DNA of 64,000 nucleotides from Salicibibacter cibi (GTDB taxonomy: Bacteria > Bacillota > Bacilli > Bacillales > Marinococcaceae): positions 496,001-560,000 of the forward strand of contig NZ_CP054706.1 of NCBI RefSeq assembly GCF_016495865.1, in the 5' to 3' direction. Below, one piece after another: positions 9,148 through 17,653 of this stretch (position 1 is the first letter of the stretch; every line of letters begins with the position of its first letter). The notes beneath the pieces were generated by a model. It saw only the letters and a program-made list of their open reading frames with translations, made no database searches and was not told the origin of the DNA. The translations under genes were made by a program, and so were the position numbers.

Positions 9148-10443
9148 TCAGGAAACCAAGCTTCGCATTTTTTCCGGGCGGCCTTCTTGGATATGGCCTA
9201 AAGCCATCGCCAACATCGTGCACAGAGCCAACCCAGTTTTCATTTTCATCTTCTTTTGCCCGCGTGTGGTATGCTGTTCGAAGCCAAAGGAGACGTCAAG
9301 CCGGCTGTTCACACGTTCCACGGCCGTTCGTTTCGCGTATGCCTTCGCCCATGTGTAACTGGCTCGATCGATCGGCGTGAAGATCCGGCGGTCCTCCTTG
9401 AGCGGAATCCGAATTCCTTGGGCAATCGGACACTCCGCTTGTCCTTCACAGGTGATGCCATATTGTTTGGCCGGACAACGCTTTTTGAGGGTGGCTCGAT
9501 CTTTCTCAAAGCCCCCATTCGCCATTTCGCGCTCTTTCCCGGTCAGCGGGCAGTGACAGTACACGGTGCCTTTATAGTCATGCGTGACATTTTCAATGTC
9601 CATCAGTTGGCGCGTGTCCTCGCCATCTTTCCACATGTCCCGGATATCAATGACAGGCTTGGTTTGATGGTCATCCCACAGCCGCTCAAGCATTTTGGTG
9701 TCATCGTAACCGCGATCACCGGCGAGTGTTTCTGCTTGTCCCAAAAGCCAAGGGCGTTCTTTTTCAAGCTCATTGATCATATCATGACCGGCGTTAATAT
9801 CGGGCACCGATGCTTTCGTAACTGAATAAGCCACAGGCAATTCATAGGCCGCGTCGACGATCAGGTGGATTTTATAGCCGAACCATTTGATCACTTTGTT
9901 CCAGATCGTCCCGTCTTTGTGTTTCCCCTTATATTCTTTCTTCCCATAATCGGCATCGGTATCACGGCGTCCGTCAGGATCCTCATCCTTATGTTTTCCC
10001 TTCGCAAAAGAGTCTACTGCCTTACCATCGATCGCAAGGGCCTTCCCGAAATCAGGGAGGAGCTCGCTCAATTGTTCCACCATCGTTTCAAAAATCGCTT
10101 CAACCTTTGATTCGTGCGCCCGCAGCTTTTTTAAAAAGCGCGTATATACATAAGCAGGGGGCACGATCACGGTGAGGCCACACAATTCGCGTAGCTGTCC
10201 ATTGCGGCTCAATTCCCGACGCAATGATTCAATCGATGTGTGCTCAAAGACAACCCCTGCAAGCATCGTATTCCACATCGCGCGAACAGGGTATTCATTT
10301 CGCCCTTTATATCGTTTTTTCTCCAACGTTCGCATCAACGCTTCATCCGGTAAATAATCGAGCACCAAACGTAAGCGTTCCAAATCTCCAAGATCCGCAA
10401 GATCTTCCCATGAAAACAAGCTCATTTGTGGTATAATAGCCAT
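9148..10443 (-). CDS. DDE transposase with DUF772-type N-terminus (IS4/IS5/IS1182-like)
   Basis: A 431-residue transposase. The N-terminal third (residues ~20-110: LVLDYLPDEAL, RNEYPVRAMWNTMLAGVVFEH) is of the DUF772 type found in many IS5- and IS1182-like elements. The catalytic domain follows, with ALAIDGKAVDSF (first Asp), LAGDRGYDD (second Asp) and RTAVERVNSRLD (Glu) near the C-terminus. Between the last two is a cysteine-rich insert (residues ~295-345, CHCP, RCPAK, CEGQAECP). The frame is intact and begins with ATG 10443 behind GGAGGGTC. I did not find convincing terminal inverted repeats or a target duplication, so the element's limits and exact family remain open. Confidence 0.87.
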   Translation of the reverse strand: MAIIPQMSLFSWEDLADLGDLERLRLVLDYLPDEALMRTLEKKRYKGRNEYPVRAMWNTMLAGVVFEHTSIESLRRELSRNGQLRELCGLTVIVPPAYVYTRFLKKLRAHESKVEAIFETMVEQLSELLPDFGKALAIDGKAVDSFAKGKHKDEDPDGRRDTDADYGKKEYKGKHKDGTIWNKVIKWFGYKIHLIVDAAYELPVAYSVTKASVPDINAGHDMINELEKERPWLLGQAETLAGDRGYDDTKMLERLWDDHQTKPVIDIRDMWKDGEDTRQLMDIENVTHDYKGTVYCHCPLTGKEREMANGGFEKDRATLKKRCPAKQYGITCEGQAECPIAQGIRIPLKEDRRIFTPIDRASYTWAKAYAKRTAVERVNSRLDVSFGFEQHTTRGQKKMKMKTGLALCTMLAMALGHIQEGRPEKMRSLVS

Positions 10444-10639
10444 AACAGGTGACCCTCCAGGGTAATAGTTGGTTTTTTGTCTATAACTATTCTAACCCAC
10501 TAGTGGAGCGGTTTCACCTGTTTTTTTATGATTTGGGGTCGATGTATCAGGATCCGTGCTTTTGACCTTCGCCAAGCCTTTAATTCCGTTTGATTTTGGG
10601 AGAAAATATTTTTTTACGTCACTCGCACCCCTTGTGCGG

Positions 10640-10721
10640 CAACGGTTTTGAAACAGCGCAATTAGCTCAACGAATAGATGCTTTTGCAGATGTGACCACT
10701 TATTTCAGCGGTCCTGTACTA
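10640..10721 (+). mobile_element. Relic of an IS630-type right end
   Basis: The last ~45 bases, ending TTATTTCAGCGGTCCTGTAC then TA at 10720-10721, closely resemble the right end of the intact IS630 element (TTATTTCAGCCATTCTGCAC then TA at 5645-5646). The resemblance includes the tract just before it that would encode the transposase C-terminus and its TGA. No transposase or left end is left. The relic abuts the 3' end of the carbonic-anhydrase-like gene and appears to supply its stop codon. Confidence 0.6.
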
Positions 10722-11237
10722 GGACTTAATTTGTTCTTCAAGAAAGCGCTTCCCATTTCTTTTATAAAAATCTGTTCCCGCTTTGACACTTTCTCTTAAA
10801 TTGTTTGAAACTGCTTTTCTTTCTTTTGCAGGAACACCAGCGGCTATCATTTCTTCTTCGATAATTTTATTTTCTCCTACGACAGCACCTGCCGCCACAA
10901 CGGCTCCCTTTTTTATATGGGCACCGTTAAGAATAACGGCACCCATTCCTATCATTGCTCCTTCATCAATCGTACACCCATGTACAACGGCACGATGCCC
11001 GATCGTAACATCTTTATCAATCACAAGAGGATATCCAGGATCGACATGTAGAATACTACCTTCTTGTATATTAGTTCCGGCACCTACGGTGATCGACTCA
11101 TTATCTCCTCTTATGACCGATGTGAACCATACAGAGGTGTTTTCCTGAAGTTCAACTTGACCGATAATATAAGCCCCTGGCGCTAGATAAGTCGTTGGAT
11201 GAATGTTAGGTTTATGTGCGCCCAAATTATAGATCAT
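10719..11237 (-). CDS. Gamma-carbonic-anhydrase-like left-handed beta-helix protein (CaiE/PaaY type)
   Basis: A 172-residue hexapeptide-repeat protein. Repeats run from about residue 10 to 140 and include VWFTSVIRGDNESITVG, SILHVD, VTIGHRAVVHGC and GMGAVILNGA. The His residues of HVD, GHRAVVHG are those that bind Zn in gamma-class carbonic anhydrases. Homologues encoded with CoA-dependent pathways (CaiE of the carnitine operon, PaaY thioesterase of phenylacetate catabolism) are thought to act on CoA thioesters. It follows a crotonase and a CoA-transferase, which supports such a role. The stop codon TAG coincides with the TA target of an IS630-type relic, so the original C-terminus may have been longer. 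Confidence 0.85.
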   Translation of the reverse strand: MIYNLGAHKPNIHPTTYLAPGAYIIGQVELQENTSVWFTSVIRGDNESITVGAGTNIQEGSILHVDPGYPLVIDKDVTIGHRAVVHGCTIDEGAMIGMGAVILNGAHIKKGAVVAAGAVVGENKIIEEEMIAAGVPAKERKAVSNNLRESVKAGTDFYKRNGKRFLEEQIKS

Positions 11238-11264
11238 GGCTCACTTTCCTTTCTTGAGTTAAGT

Positions 11265-12062
11265 TCAGGAGTATTTGAAATGTGCTTTCCTTTTTTCGAG
11301 AAAAGCATTTACGCCTTCTTGATAGTCTTCCGAAACAAAGGAATCGAGGATTAGCTGAGCCGTTTCATCCGAATCTTCAGTAGCACCTTCAAGCACTTCA
11401 TGTACTATACGTTTAGAACCTCGCACGGCAAATTGTGCGTTATTACAAATGGTACCGGCGTAGGCCCCCGTTTCCTCTTGAATATCTTCACTGCTGATAA
11501 CCCGATCAATTAATCCGATTCCGAGAGCTTCTTCTGCCGTTATTAAACGGCCGGTGTATAAAATGTCTTTAGCTTTTGCCGGACCCACAAGGTCAACAAG
11601 GTTTTTTGTGCCAGGTGTGTTATAGACAAGCCCTAACCGAGCGGGAGTAATGCCGAATTTGCCATTTTCATCGCTAAAGCGGAAATCACAGGCCACAGCA
11701 ATTTCACATCCGCCACCTACGCAAAACCCTTGTATCATAGCAATGGTAGGCTTTGAAACATTCATAATGGCTTTTTCAGCTTTCATAGTTACATCATTGT
11801 AATGAGAGGCACTTTCTGCTGTGTAGCGGTGCGTCTTAAACTCACTAATATCTGCGCCCGCTGAGAAAGCTTTTTCATCGACGCTTTGAAAGATAATCAT
11901 TTTTACATTCGGATTATCTTCACATTCTTCAATAATTTTGGGGATTTCTCTCCAAATGTCATAGGTTAGCGCATTTCTTTTGTGGGAGCGATTAAAATAG
12001 ATGGTGGCAATCTCGTCGTTAACTTCGTAATAAATATCCTTTTCAGTCTTTGTTTCTTCCAT
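11265..12062 (-). CDS. Enoyl-CoA hydratase/isomerase (crotonase, CaiD-like)
   Basis: A crotonase-fold protein of 265 residues from ATG 12062; an upstream in-frame GTG at 12074 overlaps the ribosome binding site AAGGAG and is less likely. FSAGADISEF forms the first half of the oxyanion hole, and MIQGFCVGGGCEIAVACDFR with FGITPARLGLVY the second half and active site. Enzymes of this family hydrate, dehydrate or isomerise acyl-CoA thioesters. It lies 9 bases after the CaiB-type transferase and upstream of the CaiE-like protein, so the trio resembles caiB-caiD-caiE of carnitine/crotonobetaine metabolism without a ligase or dehydrogenase. Confidence 0.9.
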   Translation of the reverse strand: MEETKTEKDIYYEVNDEIATIYFNRSHKRNALTYDIWREIPKIIEECEDNPNVKMIIFQSVDEKAFSAGADISEFKTHRYTAESASHYNDVTMKAEKAIMNVSKPTIAMIQGFCVGGGCEIAVACDFRFSDENGKFGITPARLGLVYNTPGTKNLVDLVGPAKAKDILYTGRLITAEEALGIGLIDRVISSEDIQEETGAYAGTICNNAQFAVRGSKRIVHEVLEGATEDSDETAQLILDSFVSEDYQEGVNAFLEKRKAHFKYS

Positions 12063-12083
12063 GGTTGACTTCACTCCTTGGCA

Positions 12084-13304
12084 TTATAAATTTTGGGTAG
12101 AAATTTGCTCGTTATACGAGCGAATGGCTCCCTCATTTTCCATGTGTTTAATGGTTTCTAAATCGTACCCGAAAGTTTGAAGGATCTCTTGTGTGTGCTC
12201 TCCATGTAAGGGGGCAGCGCGACGCACGGCACCTGGTGTTTCTGAGAATTTTGTAGGGATGCCCATCATTTTCATGTTTCCCATGACAGGATGGCTAACT
12301 TCAGTGACCATCTCCCGTTCGATATAATGGGGGTCTTGAACAGCTTCTTCAAAATTATTTATAGGACCTGCTGGAACACCGGCGTCCTCGCATTTATCCA
12401 CCCAATATTGCTTATCCTGTTGAGTGAAAATCGTTTCTAAGTCCCGTTCTAGTTCATCAATATTTTCTTTTCTTAAGGAGTTCGTTTTGTATCGGGGATC
12501 TTGTATCCATTCAGGTTTTTCTATCACGTTCACACACAAATTTTCCCATGTTTTTTGATTTGCAGCACCTAACATCATATACCCATCCCGTGTTTGAATG
12601 GCTTGATAGGGCGCCGAAACCCGATGACGTCCTCCTGTTGGTTTAGGAATTGTCCCCTCAGCGAAATAAGAGGCTGCTTCCCACGTGAACCAAGGTAAAC
12701 CAATTTCAGCAAGGGATAAATCAACATTTTGGCCTTCGCCTGTCTTTAATTTATGAATATAAGCGGCCATGATCGCGTAAGCAGCTGTAATGCCTGCCCC
12801 AATATCATAAACTGCAATCCCGGATTTCATGGGCCTGGAGTCAGGTTCACCCGTCATGCTCATTAAACCGGTCATTCCCTGAGCAACAAGGTCGAATGAG
12901 CCTTTGTGCGAGTAAGGGCCAGTTTGCCCATAACCGGAAATCGAGCAGTAAATAATATCTTCTTTGAGTTGTTTCATTGATTCATAGTCAATTTGTAACG
13001 ATTTAGTAACACCAGGTCTAAAATTTTCCACAATGACATCTGCTTTTTTAGCAATTTTGTAAAATGCTTCAATACCTTCATCATTTTTAAGATTTAGTGA
13101 AATACTCTTTTTATTTCTATTGATTTGAAAAAAGCTGGTGGATTCTCCGTTGACGTAGGGTCCCATTTGTCTTGAATCGTCCCCACCTTGTGTTTTCTCT
13201 ACCTTAATTACCTCGGCACCAAGGTCAGCGAGCACCATCGTGCAATATGGCCCTGCCATAATTTGTGAAGCATCAAGAACGACTAACCCGTCTAAAGGTC
13301 CCAT
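12084..13304 (-). CDS. CaiB/BaiF family (class III) CoA-transferase
   Basis: A 406-residue class III CoA-transferase. The N-terminus, GPLDGLVVLDASQIMAGPYC with DLGAEVIKVE, is the classic start of the family. The catalytic aspartate is expected in KGSFDLVAQGMTGLMS (around residue 142). GGRHRVSAPYQAIQTRDGYMM and GIPTKFSETPG are also typical. Enzymes of this family move CoA between carboxylic acids (carnitine/crotonobetainyl-CoA, formyl-CoA/oxalate, others). ATG 13304 follows AGAGGTG. It heads an operon with the crotonase and CaiE-like genes, and the GntR gene upstream is probably its regulator. The true substrate cannot be read from the sequence. Confidence 0.92.
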   Translation of the reverse strand: MGPLDGLVVLDASQIMAGPYCTMVLADLGAEVIKVEKTQGGDDSRQMGPYVNGESTSFFQINRNKKSISLNLKNDEGIEAFYKIAKKADVIVENFRPGVTKSLQIDYESMKQLKEDIIYCSISGYGQTGPYSHKGSFDLVAQGMTGLMSMTGEPDSRPMKSGIAVYDIGAGITAAYAIMAAYIHKLKTGEGQNVDLSLAEIGLPWFTWEAASYFAEGTIPKPTGGRHRVSAPYQAIQTRDGYMMLGAANQKTWENLCVNVIEKPEWIQDPRYKTNSLRKENIDELERDLETIFTQQDKQYWVDKCEDAGVPAGPINNFEEAVQDPHYIEREMVTEVSHPVMGNMKMMGIPTKFSETPGAVRRAAPLHGEHTQEILQTFGYDLETIKHMENEGAIRSYNEQISTQNL

Positions 13305-13376
13305 TTTTTCACCTCTAATTTCTATAGTTTATACATCTTGACGAATCTGATAAAATATAAGTCTAGGTTATTATCA

Positions 13377-13410
13377 GGAATATCTGTGTTCTGCTCAACA
13401 CAGATATTCC
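13377..13410. terminator. Strong hairpin between gntR and the CaiB operon
   Basis: A perfect 14-bp inverted repeat (GGAATATCTGTGTT and its complement, loop CTGCTC) lies just after the gntR stop and before the CaiB-type gene. No long T-run follows on the minus strand, so it may end transcription weakly or act as an RNA-stabilising stem. Confidence 0.55.
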
Positions 13411-13420
13411 CTTACCCTTT

Positions 13421-14071
13421 TCATAAATCGATAACTTCCCGCCCCCTTTCTACGTCATTGTTAAGATGACTTTCCACTTGTTTAATCACATCTTGAACGT
13501 CCCCCTTTTTTAAACTTTCCAATATTTGGCGATGCTCGTTTATAATTTCTTTATTAGAATCGTAGTTGTATAAAATTTTAGCCCTGTATATTAAAAGGAG
13601 TGATCGAACTTGTTGTACAAATTGAATGGCTCTTTTGTTTGGACATGCCTTTAGTAAAGTGTCATGAAAATCAGTATTTAATTGAAGTAATTGTAAGTAT
13701 TCACGATTTCCCAACGCTTGATCTGCTTCATCGAGAAGCTTTTCGACTCTGTTGATTAGTTCTTGATCCGCTACATTAGTAACCGCTTTCATAACTTCTT
13801 TTTCTAAAGCTACCCTACAGTCGTAAAGATCTTTAAAATCATCAATATTAAGTTCAATGACACGTAGTCCAGGACCATCTTGAACAAGTAAACCTTCATT
13901 TTGTAATTGTCTTAAAGCTTCTCTCATGGGGGTTCGACTAATGTTATACTCCGCAGCCAATTTAGTCACTATAATTTTTGATCCTGATTGGAACTCTCCA
14001 GTTAGGATCGACTTTTTCAATGATTCGTACAGTTGCTGATATAACGGTTGAGAAAAAACCAAATCTTGCAA
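13421..14071 (-). CDS. GntR-family repressor with FCD ligand domain
   Basis: A transcription factor of 216 residues from TTG 14071. This start lies 6 bases after GAGGAGAGG and gives the usual length; the longer frame up to 14251 runs through the operator and has no convincing binding site. Residues ~10-75 form the winged helix (QLYESLKKSILTGEF, ISRTPMREALRQLQNEGLL). The FCD helical sensor domain follows, with metal/ligand residues in DCRVALEKE, NTDFHDTLLKA and EHRQILESL. Such proteins usually sense a small carboxylate. A double palindrome directly upstream suggests autoregulation, and the downstream CaiB-crotonase-CaiE operon is the probable target. Confidence 0.9.
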   Translation of the reverse strand: MQDLVFSQPLYQQLYESLKKSILTGEFQSGSKIIVTKLAAEYNISRTPMREALRQLQNEGLLVQDGPGLRVIELNIDDFKDLYDCRVALEKEVMKAVTNVADQELINRVEKLLDEADQALGNREYLQLLQLNTDFHDTLLKACPNKRAIQFVQQVRSLLLIYRAKILYNYDSNKEIINEHRQILESLKKGDVQDVIKQVESHLNNDVERGREVIDL

Positions 14072-14100
14072 TGCGTTCCTCTCCTCAGGAAATAACATGA

Positions 14101-14122
14101 TGTATCCTGTATCCAGGATACA
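14101..14122. promoter_or_regulatory. Palindromic operator, probably for the GntR protein
   Basis: Two perfect palindromes overlap here. The inner one, 14108-14122, is TGTATCC-A-GGATACA. The outer one, 14101-14122, has 9-base arms TGTATCCTG / CAGGATACA around TATC. The site lies about 30 bases upstream of the TTG start of gntR, inside the likely leader or promoter. GntR/FCD regulators bind short palindromes of this kind; assignment to this regulator is inferred from position. Confidence 0.7.
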
Positions 14123-14263
14123 TATATCATATTTGATCATTTCAGAAATGTCAACATTGTGAGATGGAATTTTTATTATAATTTTATTGGCATAAAAAAA
14201 CTCCATCATTGCTCCAGATGAACAATGATGGATTGCACTTGACTTCTTCAATAGCCGGTTTAC

Positions 14264-15103
14264 TCATTGACCCATTCTTCTCCGATACTGATGGGGCGTA
14301 GCCTGCACATGTTTTCTGAATGTACGGTAGAAATGGGGCATGCTGTTATAACCGCATTTTTTGGCTATGGTTTCAATTTTATCATCAGATTGGCATAGCA
14401 TGTCCTTTGCGCGTTTCATTCGCTTTGTGGTGATATATTCGCCCAAAGTGATTCCGATGGTTTGTTTAAAGATTCTGCTTAAATAGGTAGGGGAGACATT
14501 TGCATGTTGTGCCATTTCTTCCAAATTCAATTGTTGGCATAAGTTATCCTCTATATAAGTTAAAAGCGATCGCACCCATTCCTGCTCCTGACCCGACTGT
14601 CGTGTTTGGGCATGAAAGCAGTGGCGATTCAACATTAACAATAATGTGTGCAGATGCAACGTCAGAAATTCATAACGATCACTCTTAATAAGATGGTTTT
14701 CAGTATTCATTTTTTCCAGGTATGATTCAAATTCCAGCAAAGGGTTCAAGTCCATGCGGTAGCGATATTCTTTCTTTTTTAGGGATTGTGTGTACAATTT
14801 TAGAAAAGTATCTTTTGGATTGAAATGGTGATGTTCTACAGATTCGGTTGAAAAATATAATACTGATGTAATCATATACTTATAGTCGTCTATAATAGCC
14901 CGGTGGATAGTATTGGGAGGCACAAGAATGATGTCTCCTGATTTAAGTTTATAAAAATTTTGATCAATAAAAAACGTACTGTCTCCTTCATGGATATAGA
15001 TTAATTCATACCAATCATGAGTATGATCCGGAAGTTCTTCTTGATTACTTTTCTTAGTTTTGTAAAACAACGATAACGGAGAAAAAGCGTTCTGTGCTAA
15101 CAT
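14264..15103 (-). CDS. AraC-family regulator with cupin sensor domain
   Basis: A 279-residue regulator from ATG 15103; the first ATG, 15112, lies only one base after AGGAG, whereas 15103 has 9-base spacing. Residues ~15-90 make a cupin-like AraC-binding domain (HTHDWYELIYIHEGDSTFFID, GDIILVPPNTIHR). Residues ~175-275 contain the two helix-turn-helix motifs (LNLEEMAQHANVSPTYLSRI and IETIAKKCGYNSMPHFYRTF). AraC proteins with this layout mostly activate sugar or sugar-acid genes. It is divergent from the SDR/TRAP operon with a 135-base shared region, so that operon is the most likely target. Confidence 0.9.
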   Translation of the reverse strand: MLAQNAFSPLSLFYKTKKSNQEELPDHTHDWYELIYIHEGDSTFFIDQNFYKLKSGDIILVPPNTIHRAIIDDYKYMITSVLYFSTESVEHHHFNPKDTFLKLYTQSLKKKEYRYRMDLNPLLEFESYLEKMNTENHLIKSDRYEFLTLHLHTLLLMLNRHCFHAQTRQSGQEQEWVRSLLTYIEDNLCQQLNLEEMAQHANVSPTYLSRIFKQTIGITLGEYITTKRMKRAKDMLCQSDDKIETIAKKCGYNSMPHFYRTFRKHVQATPHQYRRRMGQ

Positions 15104-15198
15104 ATTTTCCATCTCCTAGTGCAAGATTAGCAATATATTGTGCAATATAGGCAATATTTATACCCTTAAATTTATGGTACACTAATAATAACATAATA

Positions 15199-15212
15199 TG
15201 ATAACGTTTACA
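15199..15212. promoter_or_regulatory. Catabolite-responsive element (cre)
   Basis: TGATAACGTTTACA matches every fixed position of the CcpA consensus TGWNANCGNTNWCA. It lies 27 bases before the GTG start of the SDR gene, between the divergent AraC and SDR/TRAP genes. A site at this place usually represses transcription when preferred sugars are present. Confidence 0.82.
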
Positions 15213-15238
15213 TTATATTATTAAAGGGGTTGGATGTA

Positions 15239-16012
15239 GTGAGATTAAAAGAAAAGGTAGCACTAGTAACCGGTGGCGGATCTGGGATTGGTCGCAGTAC
15301 TTGTGAACTTTTTGCAAGGGAAGGTGCGAGCGTCATTGTCAATGACATGAATGATGAAGCGGGAAACGAAACTGTACAGCGTATTGAAGAAAAAGGTGGA
15401 AATGCATTATTTTTAAAAGCGGATGTTACAACTGAAGATGAAGTTCAAAAAATGGTAGAACAAATCCTTCAAAAGTTCGATAGTATTGATATTCTTTTCA
15501 ATAATGCCGGTATCAGTAGGGTAGGGCCGCTTCATAAAATAGACACCGAAGATTGGGAAAGGGTTGTAGATGTCAATTTAAAAGGCGTTTATCTTACAAG
15601 TAAGCATATTCTTCCAAATATGATAGAAAGACAGCAAGGTTCAATTATCAATATGTCTTCTTGTATCGCGGAAATTGGCTTGGCAGATCGAGCTGCTTAT
15701 GCTGCTACTAAAGGTGCGGTGCTCTCACTGACAAAGTCCATGCAAGTGGATTATGCGAGTGACAACATTCGTGTTAATGCCCTTTTACCGGGAACCGTCT
15801 ATACGCCCTTTGTAGAAAGATATCTAAAGGAATCCTATAGTGATCCTGAACAAGCCATTGAAAAGCTTAAGGGAAGACAACTGAGCGGGGAATTAGGTAC
15901 ACCGGAAAAAGTAGCGAAGGCTGCGTTGTTTCTAGCCTCGGATGATTCCGAATTAATGTTCGGGTCCCCTTTATATATCGACGGAGGAGTTACTTTCGGG
16001 AAAAATGCTTAG
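15239..16012 (+). CDS. Short-chain dehydrogenase/reductase
   Basis: A classical SDR of 257 residues. The Rossmann motif ALVTGGGSGIGR is near residue 8, NNAG near 86, the catalytic Ser in INMSSC near 137 and the YxxxK pair in AAYAATKGA near 151. GTG 15239 is chosen as start because it is 9 bases after AAAGGGG, whereas the in-frame TTG at 15230 directly abuts that site. The product should oxidise or reduce an alcohol/ketone with NAD(P). It is the first gene of an operon with a TRAP transporter, so it probably acts on the imported acid. Confidence 0.9.
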   Translation: MRLKEKVALVTGGGSGIGRSTCELFAREGASVIVNDMNDEAGNETVQRIEEKGGNALFLKADVTTEDEVQKMVEQILQKFDSIDILFNNAGISRVGPLHKIDTEDWERVVDVNLKGVYLTSKHILPNMIERQQGSIINMSSCIAEIGLADRAAYAATKGAVLSLTKSMQVDYASDNIRVNALLPGTVYTPFVERYLKESYSDPEQAIEKLKGRQLSGELGTPEKVAKAALFLASDDSELMFGSPLYIDGGVTFGKNA

Positions 16013-16053
16013 GAATTAAATAGTATAGTTAAAAACAGGGAGGGTAAAGATTC

Positions 16054-17073
16054 ATGAAAAAGAATCGGGGAATAAAAAGTGTTTTATTTCTTCTGCCGGC
16101 GGCCCTATTAGCAGCATGCGGGAACGGGGACGCGGAAGAGGGAGCATCCGCGGATGAAGAGGAAGTATATGAAATTAGTATCGCTCATGGTAACCAACCG
16201 GGTGAACCTACGACTGAAGTTGCTGAAAAATGGGCTGAGTTGGCAGAAGAGGAAAGTGACGGGAGACTCGAAGTAACCGTTTATCCGAGTTCACAATTAG
16301 GTGATGAAGGTGACGTGGTTGAGCAAGCAATAGCTGGCAATAATGTTATCATCATGACGGGCTATGATTATTTAATGGATTATGTGCAAGACCTTGGGAT
16401 TCTAACAGCACCTTATCTGACAGAGGATTTTGAGGAACTGATCTATTTAACTACGACCGATTGGTTTGATGGATTACACGATGATCTGAAAGAACAAGGC
16501 CTTGAGATTGTGGCAACCAATAATGTTTATGGTGAGCGCCATTTAATGACAAATGATGAGGTGTTAACTCCGGATGATTTAAACGGGATGGTTATTCGTA
16601 CGCCGGACAACAATATGGCGATTCAATCTTTTGAGGCTATGGGTGCGTCACCAACAGCCCTTCCGCTGGATGAATTGTACACTTCACTTCAACAAGGCGT
16701 TGTGGATGGTGCCGAGAATCCGCTTCCGGTGCTAGAAGGAACGAACGCACATGAAGTTACAAATCACCTTGCTTTGACCGGGCATCAAAAATTTATTACG
16801 CCTTGGGTGGCAGGGACGACGTTTATGGAAACGCTTCCTGAAGATCTGATAACTATCCTGCAAGAAACAGGGGATGAAGCAATGGAAGATTCGGAGCAAC
16901 TAGTTGAAGAGGCAGAGGAAGAAATACTGCAAACATTTGAAGAAGAAGGAATTACCATTAATGAAGTCGATCAAGAACCGTTTGAAGAAGAAGCTATGAA
17001 TTTGTACGATATTACAGACCAATGGTCTGAAGACTTATATGATCATGTTCAACAACTTCTTGAAGAGCGTTAA
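16054..17073 (+). CDS. dctP: TRAP transporter solute receptor, lipoprotein
   Basis: A 339-residue DctP-type receptor. It has a lipoprotein signal (residues 1-22, lipobox LLAAC) and a very acidic linker (EEGASADEEE). Family landmarks are HGNQPGEPTTEVAEKWAEL, YPSSQLGDEGDVVEQ, the arginine-containing GMVIRTPDN near residue 190 that binds the substrate carboxylate, and QQGVVDGAENP near 210. It binds an organic acid outside the membrane and hands it to DctQM. ATG follows GGGAGGG. A hairpin separates it from dctQ, which probably keeps receptor mRNA more abundant. Confidence 0.93.
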   Translation: MKKNRGIKSVLFLLPAALLAACGNGDAEEGASADEEEVYEISIAHGNQPGEPTTEVAEKWAELAEEESDGRLEVTVYPSSQLGDEGDVVEQAIAGNNVIIMTGYDYLMDYVQDLGILTAPYLTEDFEELIYLTTTDWFDGLHDDLKEQGLEIVATNNVYGERHLMTNDEVLTPDDLNGMVIRTPDNNMAIQSFEAMGASPTALPLDELYTSLQQGVVDGAENPLPVLEGTNAHEVTNHLALTGHQKFITPWVAGTTFMETLPEDLITILQETGDEAMEDSEQLVEEAEEEILQTFEEEGITINEVDQEPFEEEAMNLYDITDQWSEDLYDHVQQLLEER

Positions 17074-17092
17074 AGGGCATCGAGCTTGGTAG

Positions 17093-17138
17093 CGAGGGCA
17101 AGTGAATGTTTAACGCACTTGTCCTGCTATTTTTTAAG
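17093..17138 (+). terminator. Attenuator-like hairpin between dctP and dctQ
   Basis: GGCAAGTG (17097-17104) pairs with CACTTGTCC further on, extended by flanking AGC/GCT, and a T-run (ATTTTTT) follows. Its position inside an operon suggests partial termination that leaves more dctP than dctQM transcript. Confidence 0.65.
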
Positions 17139-17164
17139 AGAAAAAACGAGAAGGTGAAATTCTC

Positions 17165-17650
17165 ATGAATTTTGTAAAGCTATTGCGAAACATAGATGAT
17201 TATATCATTACAATTGCGATTGCGGGCACTATTATCGTTGTCAGCTCAAATATTTTCTTCAGATATGTACTAAATAGTCCAATAACATGGACAGAAGAAT
17301 TGAGTATTGCTTTTTTTGTATATGTAACATATTTTGGATTGAGCTCAGCTATGAAGCGGAACAGCCATATAGGAATCGACTACTTCGTTCGTAAACTCCC
17401 TGATCCATTATCATATTTTTTTCAATGGGTTAGACTTATTACGATCTTTGGCATCATACTTTTTGTTTTTGTTTACTTGGGCTTTCAATTGGCGTTAGAC
17501 ACCACCGCACAGACGTCCATCCTGGGAATTAGTTATATATATATTTATTTATCTATCCCGCTCGGAGGCATTTTAGCGCTTCTTCATTTGACGTACGTTA
17601 TTGTAACAAGGAATAAAGATTTTATTAAACACAACAAGGGAGCTTATTAG
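17165..17650 (+). CDS. dctQ: TRAP transporter small membrane subunit
   Basis: A 161-residue protein with four membrane segments (near residues 14-32, 47-64, 88-110 and 128-148). It contains TWTEELSIAFFVYVTYFGLSSAMKR, the conserved second-helix region of DctQ. The subunit helps couple the receptor to the DctM channel. It follows AGAAGGTG and ends 3 bases before dctM. Confidence 0.9.
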   Translation: MNFVKLLRNIDDYIITIAIAGTIIVVSSNIFFRYVLNSPITWTEELSIAFFVYVTYFGLSSAMKRNSHIGIDYFVRKLPDPLSYFFQWVRLITIFGIILFVFVYLGFQLALDTTAQTSILGISYIYIYLSIPLGGILALLHLTYVIVTRNKDFIKHNKGAY

Positions 17651-17653
17651 TCG

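Noticed and set aside
12784..13304. CaiB-family protein as formyl-CoA:oxalate transferase linked to the oxalate/formate carrier
   Set aside because: No oxalyl-CoA decarboxylase is present and the carrier lies 27 kb away; neighbours favour a crotonase pathway.
14072..14251. N-terminal 60-residue extension of the GntR protein
   Set aside because: It would be translated from the operator region, lacks family similarity and has no good ribosome binding site.
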